Assembly: GCF_000739815.1 (NCBI RefSeq)
Contig: NZ_BBJJ01000011.1
Span: 1 to 56,157, forward strand
DNA length: 56,157 nt
Reading direction: 5' to 3'
Origin: Paraburkholderia mimosarum LMG 23256 = NBRC 106338
Lineage (GTDB): Bacteria; Pseudomonadota; Gammaproteobacteria; Burkholderiales; Burkholderiaceae
Below are positions 47,487 through 56,157 of this stretch, piece after piece (the stretch's first letter is position 1; each line of letters opens with the position of its first letter). The translations under genes and the position numbers were made by a program. The notes beneath the pieces were generated by a model. The model had not been told where the DNA came from. It saw only the letters and a list, made by a program, of their open reading frames with translations, and did not search any database.

Positions 47487-49478
47487 TCATGCTTGATCGG
47501 GTTCGTTGGCGCCAGCGAGGCCGTCGTCTTCTGCCTGCGCGCGTCCGCCACGCTCGGCGATATGCGCTTCATAGCGCGAGCGCGCCTCCCGCACGGCTAC
47601 CCGCGTCGACACCTCGGGCACCGCGACTTCCCACCACCAGCCGCCTTCCTCGGTGGTGCGCGCGGGGTCGGTGTCGATGCTGACCACGTAGGTGCGCGAC
47701 GAGGCGCGTGCGCGCTGCAGCGCCGCTTCGAGTTCCGCCACGTTCGCCACGTGTTCGGCCTGTGCGCCGAGCGAGCGCGCATGCGCGGCGAAGTCGATGC
47801 GCGGCGCGCCGAGCGGCCCTTGTGCGCAGTCGTCGAACAGGTTGTTGAACGGCGCGCCGCCGCAGGCCTGCTGCAGGCGGTTGATGCACCCATAGCCGCG
47901 GTTGTCGAGCACGACGATGATGAGCTTCGCGCCCAGCATGACCGAGGTGGCGATCTCGCTGTTCATCATCAGATAGCTGCCGTCGCCCACCATGACGATG
48001 ACCTCGCGATCGGGCCGGGCAAGCTTCGCGCCCAGGCCGCCCGCGATTTCGTACCCCATGCACGAGTAGCCGTATTCGACGTGATAGGCGCCGGGCCGGC
48101 CCGCGCGCCATAGCTTGTGCAACTCGGCAGGCAGCGTCCCGGCCGCGCAGACGACGATATCTTCGGTGTACGAACGGTTAGACGAGCGTTGCACGGCGCC
48201 GATCACGTCGGCGTCATAGGGCAGGGTGTTGCGTTCCTCGCGCGCATGCGTGAGACGTTCGACGCTCGCGCGCCATTCATTGGCGAGGCGCTGGGCGCGG
48301 GCGGTCCAGTTCGCGTCGGCGCGCCAGTTGATCAGCTCGTCGTTGAGCGCGGCGAGCGCCTCGCGCGCGTCGGCCTGCACGGCCAGGCCGTGATGCTTGA
48401 GCGCGTCGAAGCCGTTGGCGTTCACGCCGATCACGTGCGCGTTGGCAAAGAGCGAGTTGGAGCCGGTCGTGAAGTCCTGCAGACGCGTGCCCACGGCGAG
48501 CACGCAATCGGCGTCGCGCGCGAGTTCGTTGGCGGCGGGCGAGCCCGTCACGCCGATCGCACCCACGTTGAGCGGATCGTCCCAGGCGAGCGAGCCTTTG
48601 CCCGCCTGCGTTTCGGCAACGGGTATGCCGCGCGAGGCGGCAAGCGTGCGCAACGCCTGCGCCGCGCGCGAGTACAGCACGCCGCCGCCCGCCACGATGA
48701 GCGGGCGTTTCGCGCGATGCAGCTGCGTGAGCGCCGCATCGATCTCGGCCTGAATGGGCGCGCTCGCGTGGAACGTGACAAGGCGCGGTGTAAAGAAGCT
48801 CGCCGGGTAGTCCCACGCCATTGCCTGAACGTCCTGCGGCAGCGCGAGCGTAACGGGGCCGCAGAGCGCTGCGTCGGTGAGCACGCGCAGCGCACGCGGC
48901 AGTGCCGTGAGCAGTTGCGCGGGGTGCACGATGCGGTCGAAGTAGCGCGACACCGGCTTGAGCGCGTCGTTCGCCGAGACGCCGCCATCGTGCAGATCCT
49001 CGAGCTGTTGCAGCACCGGATCGGGTTCGCGCGAAACGAAGATGTCGCCGGGCAGCAGCAGCACGGGCAGGCGGTTCACATGCGCGAGCGCGGCCGCCGT
49101 GACGAGATTGGTGGCGCCTGGGCCGATCGAGGTCGTGACCGCCATCATGCGCCTGCGAAAATGCGCCTTCGCATACGCGATCGCGCTGTGCGCCATGGCT
49201 TGCTCGTTGTGTGCGCGCAGCGTGGGCAGCTCATGCCGATACTGATAAAGCGCCTCGCCGATGCCGGCCACGTTGCCGTGCCCGAAGATCGCGAACACGC
49301 CACCGAACAGCGGCTCGGTGCGGCCCGAGCCGTCTTCGCTCGCCACGCGCTGCGCCGCGAGATAGCGCACGAGCGCCTGCGCCGCCGTGAGCCGTACCGT
49401 GCTCGCGTGGTTGGCCGGCGCTGCGTTGTGCGGGCTTTCCGGCGAGACGTCGCCGACAGGAGCGATGCGTTGGTTCAT
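47487..49478 (-). CDS. iolD: 3D-(3,5/4)-trihydroxycyclohexane-1,2-dione hydrolase
   Basis: A 663-residue thiamine-diphosphate enzyme that opens the inositol-derived ring. The pyrimidine-binding half includes FGGVFAIFGHGNVAGIGEAL and the conserved Glu in LRAHNEQAMAHSA; the pyrophosphate-binding half has the GDG motif in VMVGDGSYLMMNSEIATS. The central domain carries the Rossmann-like LIVAGGGVLYSRA. ATG 49478 has GAGGAG upstream and overlaps the iolC stop by four bases. Confidence 0.96.
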   Translation of the reverse strand: MNQRIAPVGDVSPESPHNAAPANHASTVRLTAAQALVRYLAAQRVASEDGSGRTEPLFGGVFAIFGHGNVAGIGEALYQYRHELPTLRAHNEQAMAHSAIAYAKAHFRRRMMAVTTSIGPGATNLVTAAALAHVNRLPVLLLPGDIFVSREPDPVLQQLEDLHDGGVSANDALKPVSRYFDRIVHPAQLLTALPRALRVLTDAALCGPVTLALPQDVQAMAWDYPASFFTPRLVTFHASAPIQAEIDAALTQLHRAKRPLIVAGGGVLYSRAAQALRTLAASRGIPVAETQAGKGSLAWDDPLNVGAIGVTGSPAANELARDADCVLAVGTRLQDFTTGSNSLFANAHVIGVNANGFDALKHHGLAVQADAREALAALNDELINWRADANWTARAQRLANEWRASVERLTHAREERNTLPYDADVIGAVQRSSNRSYTEDIVVCAAGTLPAELHKLWRAGRPGAYHVEYGYSCMGYEIAGGLGAKLARPDREVIVMVGDGSYLMMNSEIATSVMLGAKLIIVVLDNRGYGCINRLQQACGGAPFNNLFDDCAQGPLGAPRIDFAAHARSLGAQAEHVANVAELEAALQRARASSRTYVVSIDTDPARTTEEGGWWWEVAVPEVSTRVAVREARSRYEAHIAERGGRAQAEDDGLAGANEPDQA

Positions 49479-51475
49479 GCCGCTTTCTCCTCGTGTTTGG
49501 GGTGCGTGCCGCGAGCGTCGGCGCGCGCCGCGCGCCACGCGCCTATGAGCGTTTCGAAAGCGCGGCGCGCGCGGGCGATCACTTCGTCGTCGCCGATCTC
49601 GCCCGCGAGCCACGCATGGCTCGGCTCGTAGAAGATCGAGCGGCCCACGGTGAAGCCGCGACAGGTGTTCGATGTCGCGGCCGCACGGAAGCCTTCCACG
49701 AGCTGCTCGATGGGCGCGGAAAGCCCGAGCAGCACGACGCCGCGGCAATACGGGTCGCGCTCGGCGACCAGCGCATCGATGTCGTGCCATTGGGCGGCAT
49801 CCATCGGTTCGAGCTTCCACCATTCCGGGTAGAGGCCGATGTTGTAGAGCCGCTTGAGTGCGCGATAGACGGTATCCGGCGCATTCGGCTTTCCATTGAG
49901 CTTCGGCGGGATCACTTCGAGCAGCAACTCGTGGCCGCTCGCTTGGGTGGCATCGTAGAGCGCGCGCAGTTGCGTTTCCTGTTCGATGCGCTGTTCGATG
50001 GGCTCGTCGGGGTGGAACTGCACGAGGCATTTCACCGTGTGTTCGATCGGCCAGGTGGCGAGCGTCGTGCCGATCGAGCGGCCGTGATCGAACACGAGCG
50101 GCACGGAGCCCGGCAGCTCGACCGGCCGGCCGATCCACCAGCCGCGCCCGGTCGCGGCATTGAGCGCGTCCTGGCCGTAGCGGTCGTCGATCAGGACACC
50201 GATGCATCCTTGCAGGCCAAGGCTGCGCTCGGTTTGCGCGACCGCCTCGACGAAGAGATTCTTCAGATGCGCAATGCGCGTTTCGTCCGCGCCCGTCTGC
50301 TGCGCGAGATCGAAGAACTGGTTGCGATGATCGAACGCGAAGCCGAGCACTTCGTCGCGCGGCGTGCGCGCGGGCGTGACGCGGTGCAGGCGCGCGAGCG
50401 TCGCGTCGCGGTCGGGGCGGCGCATGCGCGCCGGATCGGCGGCGGCTTCGCGCAGGAAGTAGTCGAGTTCCACCGGCGTGGGCATGGCGGGCGCGCAGCC
50501 GTGCCGCGAGACGACCAGCGCACCGCACGCGTTGGCCGCGCGTGCGCATTCATCGAGCGTTGCGTCGCGCAGCCAGCCGGAGAGGAAGCCGGAAGCGAAC
50601 GCGTCGCCGGCGCCCAGCACGTTGAGCACCTCGACTTCCACGCCGCGCTGCATCGGCAGTTCGTCCATCGAGGCGGGCACCGCGCCTTCCACGATCTGGC
50701 AGCCGAGTGGCCCGCGCTTGACGACGAGCGTCGCGCCCGAGACTTCGCGCACGCGCTCGAGCGCATCGACGAGCGTTTCCTTGCCGCCCGCAATGCGAAA
50801 CTCTTCCTCCGTGCCGATCACGAGATCGAAGAGCGGCAAAATGCGCTGCAAATGCGCGCTCACGCCTTCGCTCGCCACGAAGCGCGTTTCGCCATCGGCC
50901 TTGCCCGTGAGGCCCCAGAGCACGGGCCGGTAATCGATGTCGAGCACGGTGCGCACATCGTTGCGGCGCGCGTAGTCGAGGGCGGCGAGGCTCGTGCGGT
51001 TCACTTGCGCGGTAGAGAAGTGCGTGCCGGTGATGAGCAGCGCCTTCGACGAAGCGATAAATGCCTCGTCGAAGTCTTGCGCGTCGGCGGCCATGTCGGC
51101 GCAGTTTTCGCGGTAGAAGATCAGCGGGAACGTGTCGCGGTCCTTCAGGCCCAGCAGCACGAGCGCCGTGAGGCGTTCGTGGTCCACGCGCACGTGGCTC
51201 GTATCGCAGCCTTCTTTCGCAAGCGTTTCGACGAGAAAGCGCCCCATGTGATCGTCGCCCACGCGCGTCAGCATTGCCGATTTCAGGCCAAGACGCGCAC
51301 AGCCGAAGGCGATGTTCGCGGACGATCCGCCCAGATACTTCGCAAAGGTGGAGACGTCTTCGAGCCGCGCGCCCACCTGCTGCGCGTAGAGGTCGACACC
51401 GAGGCGGCCGAGGCAGATGATGTCGCGGCTGCGTCCGGTGGCGAAGCGGCTCGGAGTTGAACGAGTGTGGGCCAT
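49475..51475 (-). CDS. iolC: Bifunctional 5-dehydro-2-deoxygluconokinase / DUF2090 aldolase-like protein
   Basis: A 666-residue fusion. Residues 1-350 are a PfkB sugar kinase (ICLGRLGVDLYAQQVGARLED, KYLGGSSANIAFGCARLGL and the catalytic GAGDAFASGFLSG). The remaining 300 residues form a DUF2090 domain (LGFAFDHRNQFFDLAQQTGAD onward), thought to act on the phosphorylated product in place of a separate IolJ aldolase. The fusion is common in proteobacterial iol operons. ATG 51475 (MAHTRSTPS) is chosen with AGGA upstream. Confidence 0.94.
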   Translation of the reverse strand: MAHTRSTPSRFATGRSRDIICLGRLGVDLYAQQVGARLEDVSTFAKYLGGSSANIAFGCARLGLKSAMLTRVGDDHMGRFLVETLAKEGCDTSHVRVDHERLTALVLLGLKDRDTFPLIFYRENCADMAADAQDFDEAFIASSKALLITGTHFSTAQVNRTSLAALDYARRNDVRTVLDIDYRPVLWGLTGKADGETRFVASEGVSAHLQRILPLFDLVIGTEEEFRIAGGKETLVDALERVREVSGATLVVKRGPLGCQIVEGAVPASMDELPMQRGVEVEVLNVLGAGDAFASGFLSGWLRDATLDECARAANACGALVVSRHGCAPAMPTPVELDYFLREAAADPARMRRPDRDATLARLHRVTPARTPRDEVLGFAFDHRNQFFDLAQQTGADETRIAHLKNLFVEAVAQTERSLGLQGCIGVLIDDRYGQDALNAATGRGWWIGRPVELPGSVPLVFDHGRSIGTTLATWPIEHTVKCLVQFHPDEPIEQRIEQETQLRALYDATQASGHELLLEVIPPKLNGKPNAPDTVYRALKRLYNIGLYPEWWKLEPMDAAQWHDIDALVAERDPYCRGVVLLGLSAPIEQLVEGFRAAATSNTCRGFTVGRSIFYEPSHAWLAGEIGDDEVIARARRAFETLIGAWRAARADARGTHPKHEEKAA

Positions 51476-51513
51476 ATGGATTCCTGAGGAGTTCTGTGCG
51501 AGGCGTGCGATGC

Positions 51514-52323
51514 TCAAATGGTCGCGCCGTCAAGCTCGGCGATCATCTTCTGCATTTCCGCGCCGCCCGCCATCATGTCGAGCACTTCGTTCTTGCTGAT
51601 CGTCTCTTTCGTATAGGTGCCGAGCGAGCGGCCGCGATTGAGCAGCGTGAACGAGTCGCCGATGGGGTAGGCATGATGCACGTTGTGCGTGATGAAGATC
51701 ACCGAGATGCCCTTGGCCCGCGCCGCATGAATCAGCTTGAGCACGTTGAAGCTTTGCTTCACGCCGAGCGCGGCGGTGGGCTCGTCCAGAATCAGCACGC
51801 GTGCGCCGAAGTGAATGGCGCGCGCAATGGCGAGACATTGCTTTTCGCCGCCCGACATCGTGCCGATGGCCTGATGCGGGTCGCGCACGTTGATGCCCAT
51901 GCCGGCGAGGCGTTCCTTGGCGATCGCGGCGCTCGCATCGAGGTCCATCACGTTGATGAAGCCGAACAGCTTTTTCTGCGGCTCGCGGCCCATGAAGAAG
52001 TTGCGCGCGACAGAGAGCAGCGGCACGAGCGCGAGATCCTGATAGACGGTCGCGATGCCGAGATCGAGCGCGTCCTTCGGCGAGTCGAACGTCACGGGCT
52101 TACCGTCGACGAAGTACTGGCCCGAAGTGGGCTGGTGCACGCCGGCGAGCGTTTTGATCAGCGTGGACTTGCCCGCGCCGTTGTCGCCGAGCAGGCAGTG
52201 AACCTCGCCGCGCTTCAGGCGCAGCGTGACGCCGTTCAACGCGATGACCTTGCCGAAGTACTTGCTGACGTTCTCGAGCGCGAGAATCGTGTCGTCGTTT
52301 GCGGGATTGAGCGTATCGGACAT
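51514..52323 (-). CDS. Sugar (probably inositol) ABC transporter ATPase
   Basis: A 269-residue single-domain ATPase. Walker [11 protein letters not shown]-loop [10 protein letters not shown], signature [15 protein letters not shown], Walker [13 protein letters not shown] and H-loop FITHNVHHA. Most ribose-type importers use one protein with two ATPase domains; this one has a single domain, like the FrcA-type, and probably works as a homodimer. It sits between the permease (15-base gap) and iolC, so inositol is the likely cargo. Confidence 0.9.
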   Translation of the reverse strand: MSDTLNPANDDTILALENVSKYFGKVIALNGVTLRLKRGEVHCLLGDNGAGKSTLIKTLAGVHQPTSGQYFVDGKPVTFDSPKDALDLGIATVYQDLALVPLLSVARNFFMGREPQKKLFGFINVMDLDASAAIAKERLAGMGINVRDPHQAIGTMSGGEKQCLAIARAIHFGARVLILDEPTAALGVKQSFNVLKLIHAARAKGISVIFITHNVHHAYPIGDSFTLLNRGRSLGTYTKETISKNEVLDMMAGGAEMQKMIAELDGATI

Positions 52324-52338
52324 TTGAGCATCTCCGGC

Positions 52339-53502
<1,164 letters not shown>

Positions 53503-53527
53503 GATGTCTCCTTTGTCGACCAAGTTG

Positions 53528-53625
53528 GTGCTTTAGCACTTACTCCGGTCCCAAGTAGAACTGTCGACCGGAGTTGGCGCAGAGCACCTGCTCCGGTCCC
53601 ATGCCTGGTAAGCGATCGACCGAAG
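53528..53625 (-). repeat. Duplicated hairpin repeat between binding-protein and permease genes
   Basis: Two imperfect copies of a roughly 40-base unit start 48 bases apart (53535 and 53583), sharing AGCAC, the block CTCCGGTCCCA and TCGACCG. In the first, ACTCCGGTC (53542-53550) pairs with GACCGGAGT (53566-53574). The second has a shorter CGGTC/GACCG stem. A small palindrome (GTGCT-TT-AGCAC) lies at the permease-side end. There is no T-run, so it is not a classical terminator. Confidence 0.6.
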
Positions 53626-53792
53626 CTCGATTGACCGCTCCAGTCTCACGCAATGACGAATACCCGAGCGCATTCCCCACAAGCCACTGCCTTGCAGTAA
53701 AAGCAACACGGTGAATGGCGCGCGGCGAGGCTGGCGAGGGGCGATGGGCATCGGAAGATGCTAGCCGTCGCCGCGCGTTGTAGAAGAAAAAC

Positions 53793-54854
53793 CTAGCGGT
53801 ATTGACCCGCGAACTTCACGACCTTGTCGAGATTCTCCTTGGTGATGAAGCCCGGGCCCGAGCGGATATTTTTCGGGCCATACGAGGGCTGCAGGCCATA
53901 GGTTTCGAGACGCTGCTTGAACTTGGGATTCGCTTCGAGAATCTGGCGGATCTTTTGCGGATCCGTGGTGTGATCCTTCTTCACGATCGCGAGCACGGCC
54001 ACCGGGATGTAGCCCTGCAAGTACGGCTGCTGGTCGATCGCGAACTGGATCGTGCCCGCGCGGATCGCCTTCGCAATGTCGTCCGAGAAGTCGAACGTGC
54101 AGAAGTAGATCTTGCCCGCAAGGCCCATCTGGTCGACTGCCTTCAGCGTGGCGGCCGCCGGCACCGGGCCGAGCGTGAGGATCGCGCCCGTGTTCGGATG
54201 ATTGCGCAGATACGCGCTCACCTTCGACTGGATCTCGGTCGGGTCCTGGCCCGAGTCGATCGTCGAAGACTTGTAGTCCACGCCGAGCGCATCGGCAAAG
54301 CCGCGGCAGCGCTCGAACGAAACGGCGTTGGTGGCGAAGTGGTTCACGCACAGGAACGATTTGACGCCCGCCGCCTTGGCCTTCTCGCCTGCGGCGTGGC
54401 CCGCGACATATTCGGGCTGGCCCACATGCATGATCGCGCCGAGCTGCGCGCTTTGCTCCTCGGTGCCCGAGTTGATCGTCACGAGCGGAATCTTCTTGGC
54501 CGTGACCTTGCCGATGGCACTCTTGAGCACATCGTAGTCGGCGATGGTGACGATCACGCCGTCGTAGTTGCGCGCGGCGGCCTGTTCGATCAGCCGCGAC
54601 ATGTCGGCGATGTCGCCGTTGGGCGGATTGCGATAGTCGGTCTCGACGTTCCAGTCTTCGTCGGCCTGCTTGATGGCGTTCTTGATCGTGTTCCACCACG
54701 AGTCGGAATCGGGCGCGTGGCTGATCAGCACGAAATGCGCGTCGGCGGCCTGCGCCGTTTGCGCGCCGAGGACGCTCACGCCGCTCAGTCCCGCTGCCAG
54801 CGCGAGCATTGCGGCCAACCTTCGGAGCATCGTCTTGCCCTTGCGTTGAGTCAT
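53793..54854 (-). CDS. Periplasmic sugar (probably inositol) binding protein
   Basis: A 353-residue periplasmic-binding-protein-like I (ribose-type) receptor. A signal peptide (MLRRLAAMLALAAGLSGVSVLGAQTAQA) precedes AADAHFVLISHAPDSDSWWN. Further blocks: LIEQAAARNYDGVIVTIADYD, PLVTINSGTEEQSAQLGAIMHVGQPEYVAGHAAGE and GAILTLGPVPAAATLKA. ATG 54854 has GGTGGAGA upstream; an internal ATG eight codons later is possible. First gene of the minus-strand transporter-iol operon. Confidence 0.93.
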   Translation of the reverse strand: MTQRKGKTMLRRLAAMLALAAGLSGVSVLGAQTAQAADAHFVLISHAPDSDSWWNTIKNAIKQADEDWNVETDYRNPPNGDIADMSRLIEQAAARNYDGVIVTIADYDVLKSAIGKVTAKKIPLVTINSGTEEQSAQLGAIMHVGQPEYVAGHAAGEKAKAAGVKSFLCVNHFATNAVSFERCRGFADALGVDYKSSTIDSGQDPTEIQSKVSAYLRNHPNTGAILTLGPVPAAATLKAVDQMGLAGKIYFCTFDFSDDIAKAIRAGTIQFAIDQQPYLQGYIPVAVLAIVKKDHTTDPQKIRQILEANPKFKQRLETYGLQPSYGPKNIRSGPGFITKENLDKVVKFAGQYR

Positions 54855-54974
54855 TGTCTCCACCTTTTTCGGTCTGTCGTTCGTTCTTGGGGCGAGCGCC
54901 GCAGCCGCGCGTTGTTGTGCAGAGTGTGTGCGCATCGTCGTGAACCGTTGCGCCCCATGCCGCGCTCATCGACA

Positions 54975-55019
54975 AGATTAGGACATCGCCTCGCGACTTG
55001 CAACGAAAATTTCATTACA
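54975..55019 (-). promoter_or_regulatory. Promoter and operator of the inositol transporter operon
   Basis: On the minus strand: -35 TTGCAA (54998-55003), exactly 17 bases, -10 TAATCT (54975-54980). A 21-base dyad overlaps the -35: TGCAACGAAA (54999-55008), one base, TTTCATTACA (55010-55019), matching in eight of ten positions. Placement over the -35 suits a repressor. Confidence 0.6.
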
Positions 55020-55026
55020 AATAAAA

Positions 55027-55067
55027 ATGGAAAATCTGTTCCATTCGTGTGACACGCTGCCTATAAT
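55027..55067 (+). promoter_or_regulatory. Promoter of the RpiR regulator with GGAA-N6-TTCC operator
   Basis: ATGGAA-AATCTG-TTCCAT (55027-55044) is a perfect 6-bp dyad containing GGAA-N6-TTCC, the motif I recall for the RpiR-type inositol regulator IolR of Sinorhizobium. Its right half is also the -35 (TTCCAT, 55039-55044), followed by 17 bases and a perfect -10 TATAAT (55062-55067). This predicts autorepression. Confidence 0.7.
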
Positions 55068-55144
55068 CGGCTCCGTCGACATGCCGTGGAATGCAAGCCA
55101 GAGAAGGCTTTGCGGCAGTGCGGCAATGAGCAAGGAAAACGATC

Positions 55145-56035
55145 ATGGCGGATGAAACGACCGACGCCGTAGCGGGCGTGGATGAATTGATGCAGCGCAT
55201 CGCGGGCGATTACGAGGCACTGCCGCGCCAGCTGAAAAGCATCGCGACCTACATCGAGCAGCACCGCGCGAGCGTGATGATGGACCGCACGAGCGACATT
55301 GCCGCGAGCTGCGGCGTGCATCCTTCGGCCGTGGTGCGCTTCGCGCAGCGCTTCGGCTTCTCGGGCTTTTCCGATCTGCAAGCGGTGTTCCGCCAGGCGT
55401 ATGCGGGCCAGGGCGCATCGGCCACGAGCTACCAGCAGCGCATTCGTCAGCTGATCGACGCGAAGGAAGGCGAGGCGAGCCCGGAGATGGGCGGCGCCGT
55501 CGCGCGCGAGTTCATCGGCGCTTGCCGCAGCGGCCTCGACGAGCTCGAAGCGGGACTCGACGGCGCGCAGTTCGACGAAGCCGTGACGATGCTCGAGCAG
55601 GCGGACAACATTTATGTGGTCGGCGTGCGCCGCTCGTTTCCGGTGGCGAGTTACATCGTCTACGCGCTGCAGCACACGAGGAAGCGCGTGCATCTCGTCT
55701 CCGGCCTCGGCGGCATGTACCACGAGCAGATTCGCAGCGTGAAGAAGGGCGACGTGGTGATCGCCATCAGCTTCGCGCCTTATGGCAAGGAAACCCAATA
55801 CTGCCTGCGCGTGGCGCAACAACATCACGCCAGAACGCTCGTCATTACCGACAGCCAGCTTTCGCCGCTCGCGCGCCATGCGACCGCGCAACTCTATGTG
55901 AAGGAGGGGAGCGCGTTTGCGTTCCGCTCGCTCACCAGCACCTTCTGCCTGTGCCAGGCGCTCTTCATTGCGCTTGCGTACCGGCTCGAACTCAACGTGG
56001 AAGAATCGACCGACACCGGAGGATACGATGACTAA
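55145..56035 (+). CDS. RpiR-family (IolR-type) transcriptional regulator
   Basis: A 296-residue regulator. The N-terminal helix-turn-helix of the RpiR type is clear (TSDIAASCGVHPSAVVRFAQRFGFSGFSDLQAVF in consecutive helices, about residues 57-90). The C-terminal SIS domain (ADNIYVVGVRRSFPVASYIVYAL and VVIAISFAPYGKETQ) binds phosphorylated sugars in the family. Its place at the head of the iol cluster and the dyads beside it point to control of inositol genes. Its stop overlaps the iolG start by eight bases. Confidence 0.92.
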   Translation: MADETTDAVAGVDELMQRIAGDYEALPRQLKSIATYIEQHRASVMMDRTSDIAASCGVHPSAVVRFAQRFGFSGFSDLQAVFRQAYAGQGASATSYQQRIRQLIDAKEGEASPEMGGAVAREFIGACRSGLDELEAGLDGAQFDEAVTMLEQADNIYVVGVRRSFPVASYIVYALQHTRKRVHLVSGLGGMYHEQIRSVKKGDVVIAISFAPYGKETQYCLRVAQQHHARTLVITDSQLSPLARHATAQLYVKEGSAFAFRSLTSTFCLCQALFIALAYRLELNVEESTDTGGYDD

Positions 56036-56157
56036 CGGAGCAAGCGGAGCAAGCGGAGCAGCGCAAACGCTGGATGTGGCCGTGTTCGGCGCGGGACGCA
56101 TCGGCCGCATTCATGCGGCGAATCTCGCGCGCCAGCCGGGCGTGCGCCTCAAGTACG
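56028..56157 (+). CDS. iolG: Inositol 2-dehydrogenase (partial, runs off right edge)
   Basis: The first 43 codons of a Gfo/Idh/MocA-type dehydrogenase: after a Gly/Ala/Ser-rich start, LDVAVFGAGRIGRIHAANLARQPGVRLKY shows the NAD-binding G-x-G-x-x-G loop. ATG 56028 is preceded by GGAGGAT. In this context it is most likely myo-inositol 2-dehydrogenase, the first step of the pathway, but the rest of the gene lies outside the window. A nine-base unit (GGAGCAAGC) repeats after the start and codes Gly-Ala-Ser. Confidence 0.8.
   Translation, partial: MTNGASGASGAAQTLDVAVFGAGRIGRIHAANLARQPGVRLKY

Noticed and set aside
53528..53539. GTGCT-TT-AGCAC considered as an operator
   Set aside because: It is short, within a repeat unit and inside an operon gap far from any promoter.

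Overview
The window looks like a core-chromosome segment of a GC-rich betaproteobacterium in the Burkholderia/Paraburkholderia/Caballeronia group. This rests on gene order (mltD-gloB-methyltransferase-rnhA-dnaQ, carAB-greA-yhbY-rlmE-ftsH-folP-glmM, then pst-pho-ppk-ppx), on the protein sequences, and on the strong G/C third-position bias that produces very long spurious antisense ORFs. Genus-level assignment is inference; no rRNA is present.

Layout. 1-1490: a small accessory tail of two unrecognised ORFs ending at the 3' end of a tRNA-Val(CAC) gene, as expected for the edge of an integrated element, although no integrase or second att copy is visible. 1615-6456: dnaQ, rnhA and a YafS-like methyltransferase (minus strand), divergent from gloB and mltD. 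6698-12809: carA-carB, a highly structured terminator-like RNA, greA and a DUF4149 membrane protein. 12865-18953: yhbY facing rlmE-ftsH-folP-glmM. 19257-30210: the complete phosphate block pstS-pstC-pstA-pstB-phoU-phoB-phoR, then convergent ppk and divergent ppx. Pho boxes lie upstream of pstS and, by my reading, upstream of ppk. 30405-45665: glnS, a small hydrolase, a class III CoA-transferase, alaS, a LysR regulator divergent from a YbfB-type MFS protein, a Nudix hydrolase, a thioesterase, an Ap4A phosphorylase/adenosine-specific kinase pair, fsr and a chemoreceptor. 45742-56157: a myo-inositol catabolic cluster with its own ABC transporter (minus strand) and a divergent RpiR-type regulator followed by the start of iolG.

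How the genes work together. PstSCAB imports phosphate, PhoU/PhoR/PhoB sense and respond to it, and Ppk/Ppx make and degrade polyphosphate, so one locus covers uptake, sensing and storage. In the inositol region a periplasmic binding protein, permease and single-domain ATPase import the sugar; IolG (partial), IolE, IolD, IolB and the fused IolC kinase/aldolase-like protein convert it. The divergent control region carries a GGAA-N6-TTCC site on the regulator promoter and a second dyad on the transporter promoter, pointing to autoregulated control by the RpiR-family protein.

I found no CRISPR array, rRNA, complete mobile element or clearly new defence or biosynthetic system. The points most worth following are the four-way-junction RNA between carB and greA, the ppk Pho box, the two control sites of the inositol locus, the duplicated hairpin between the inositol binding-protein and permease genes, and the Ap4A phosphorylase/adenosine-specific kinase pair.
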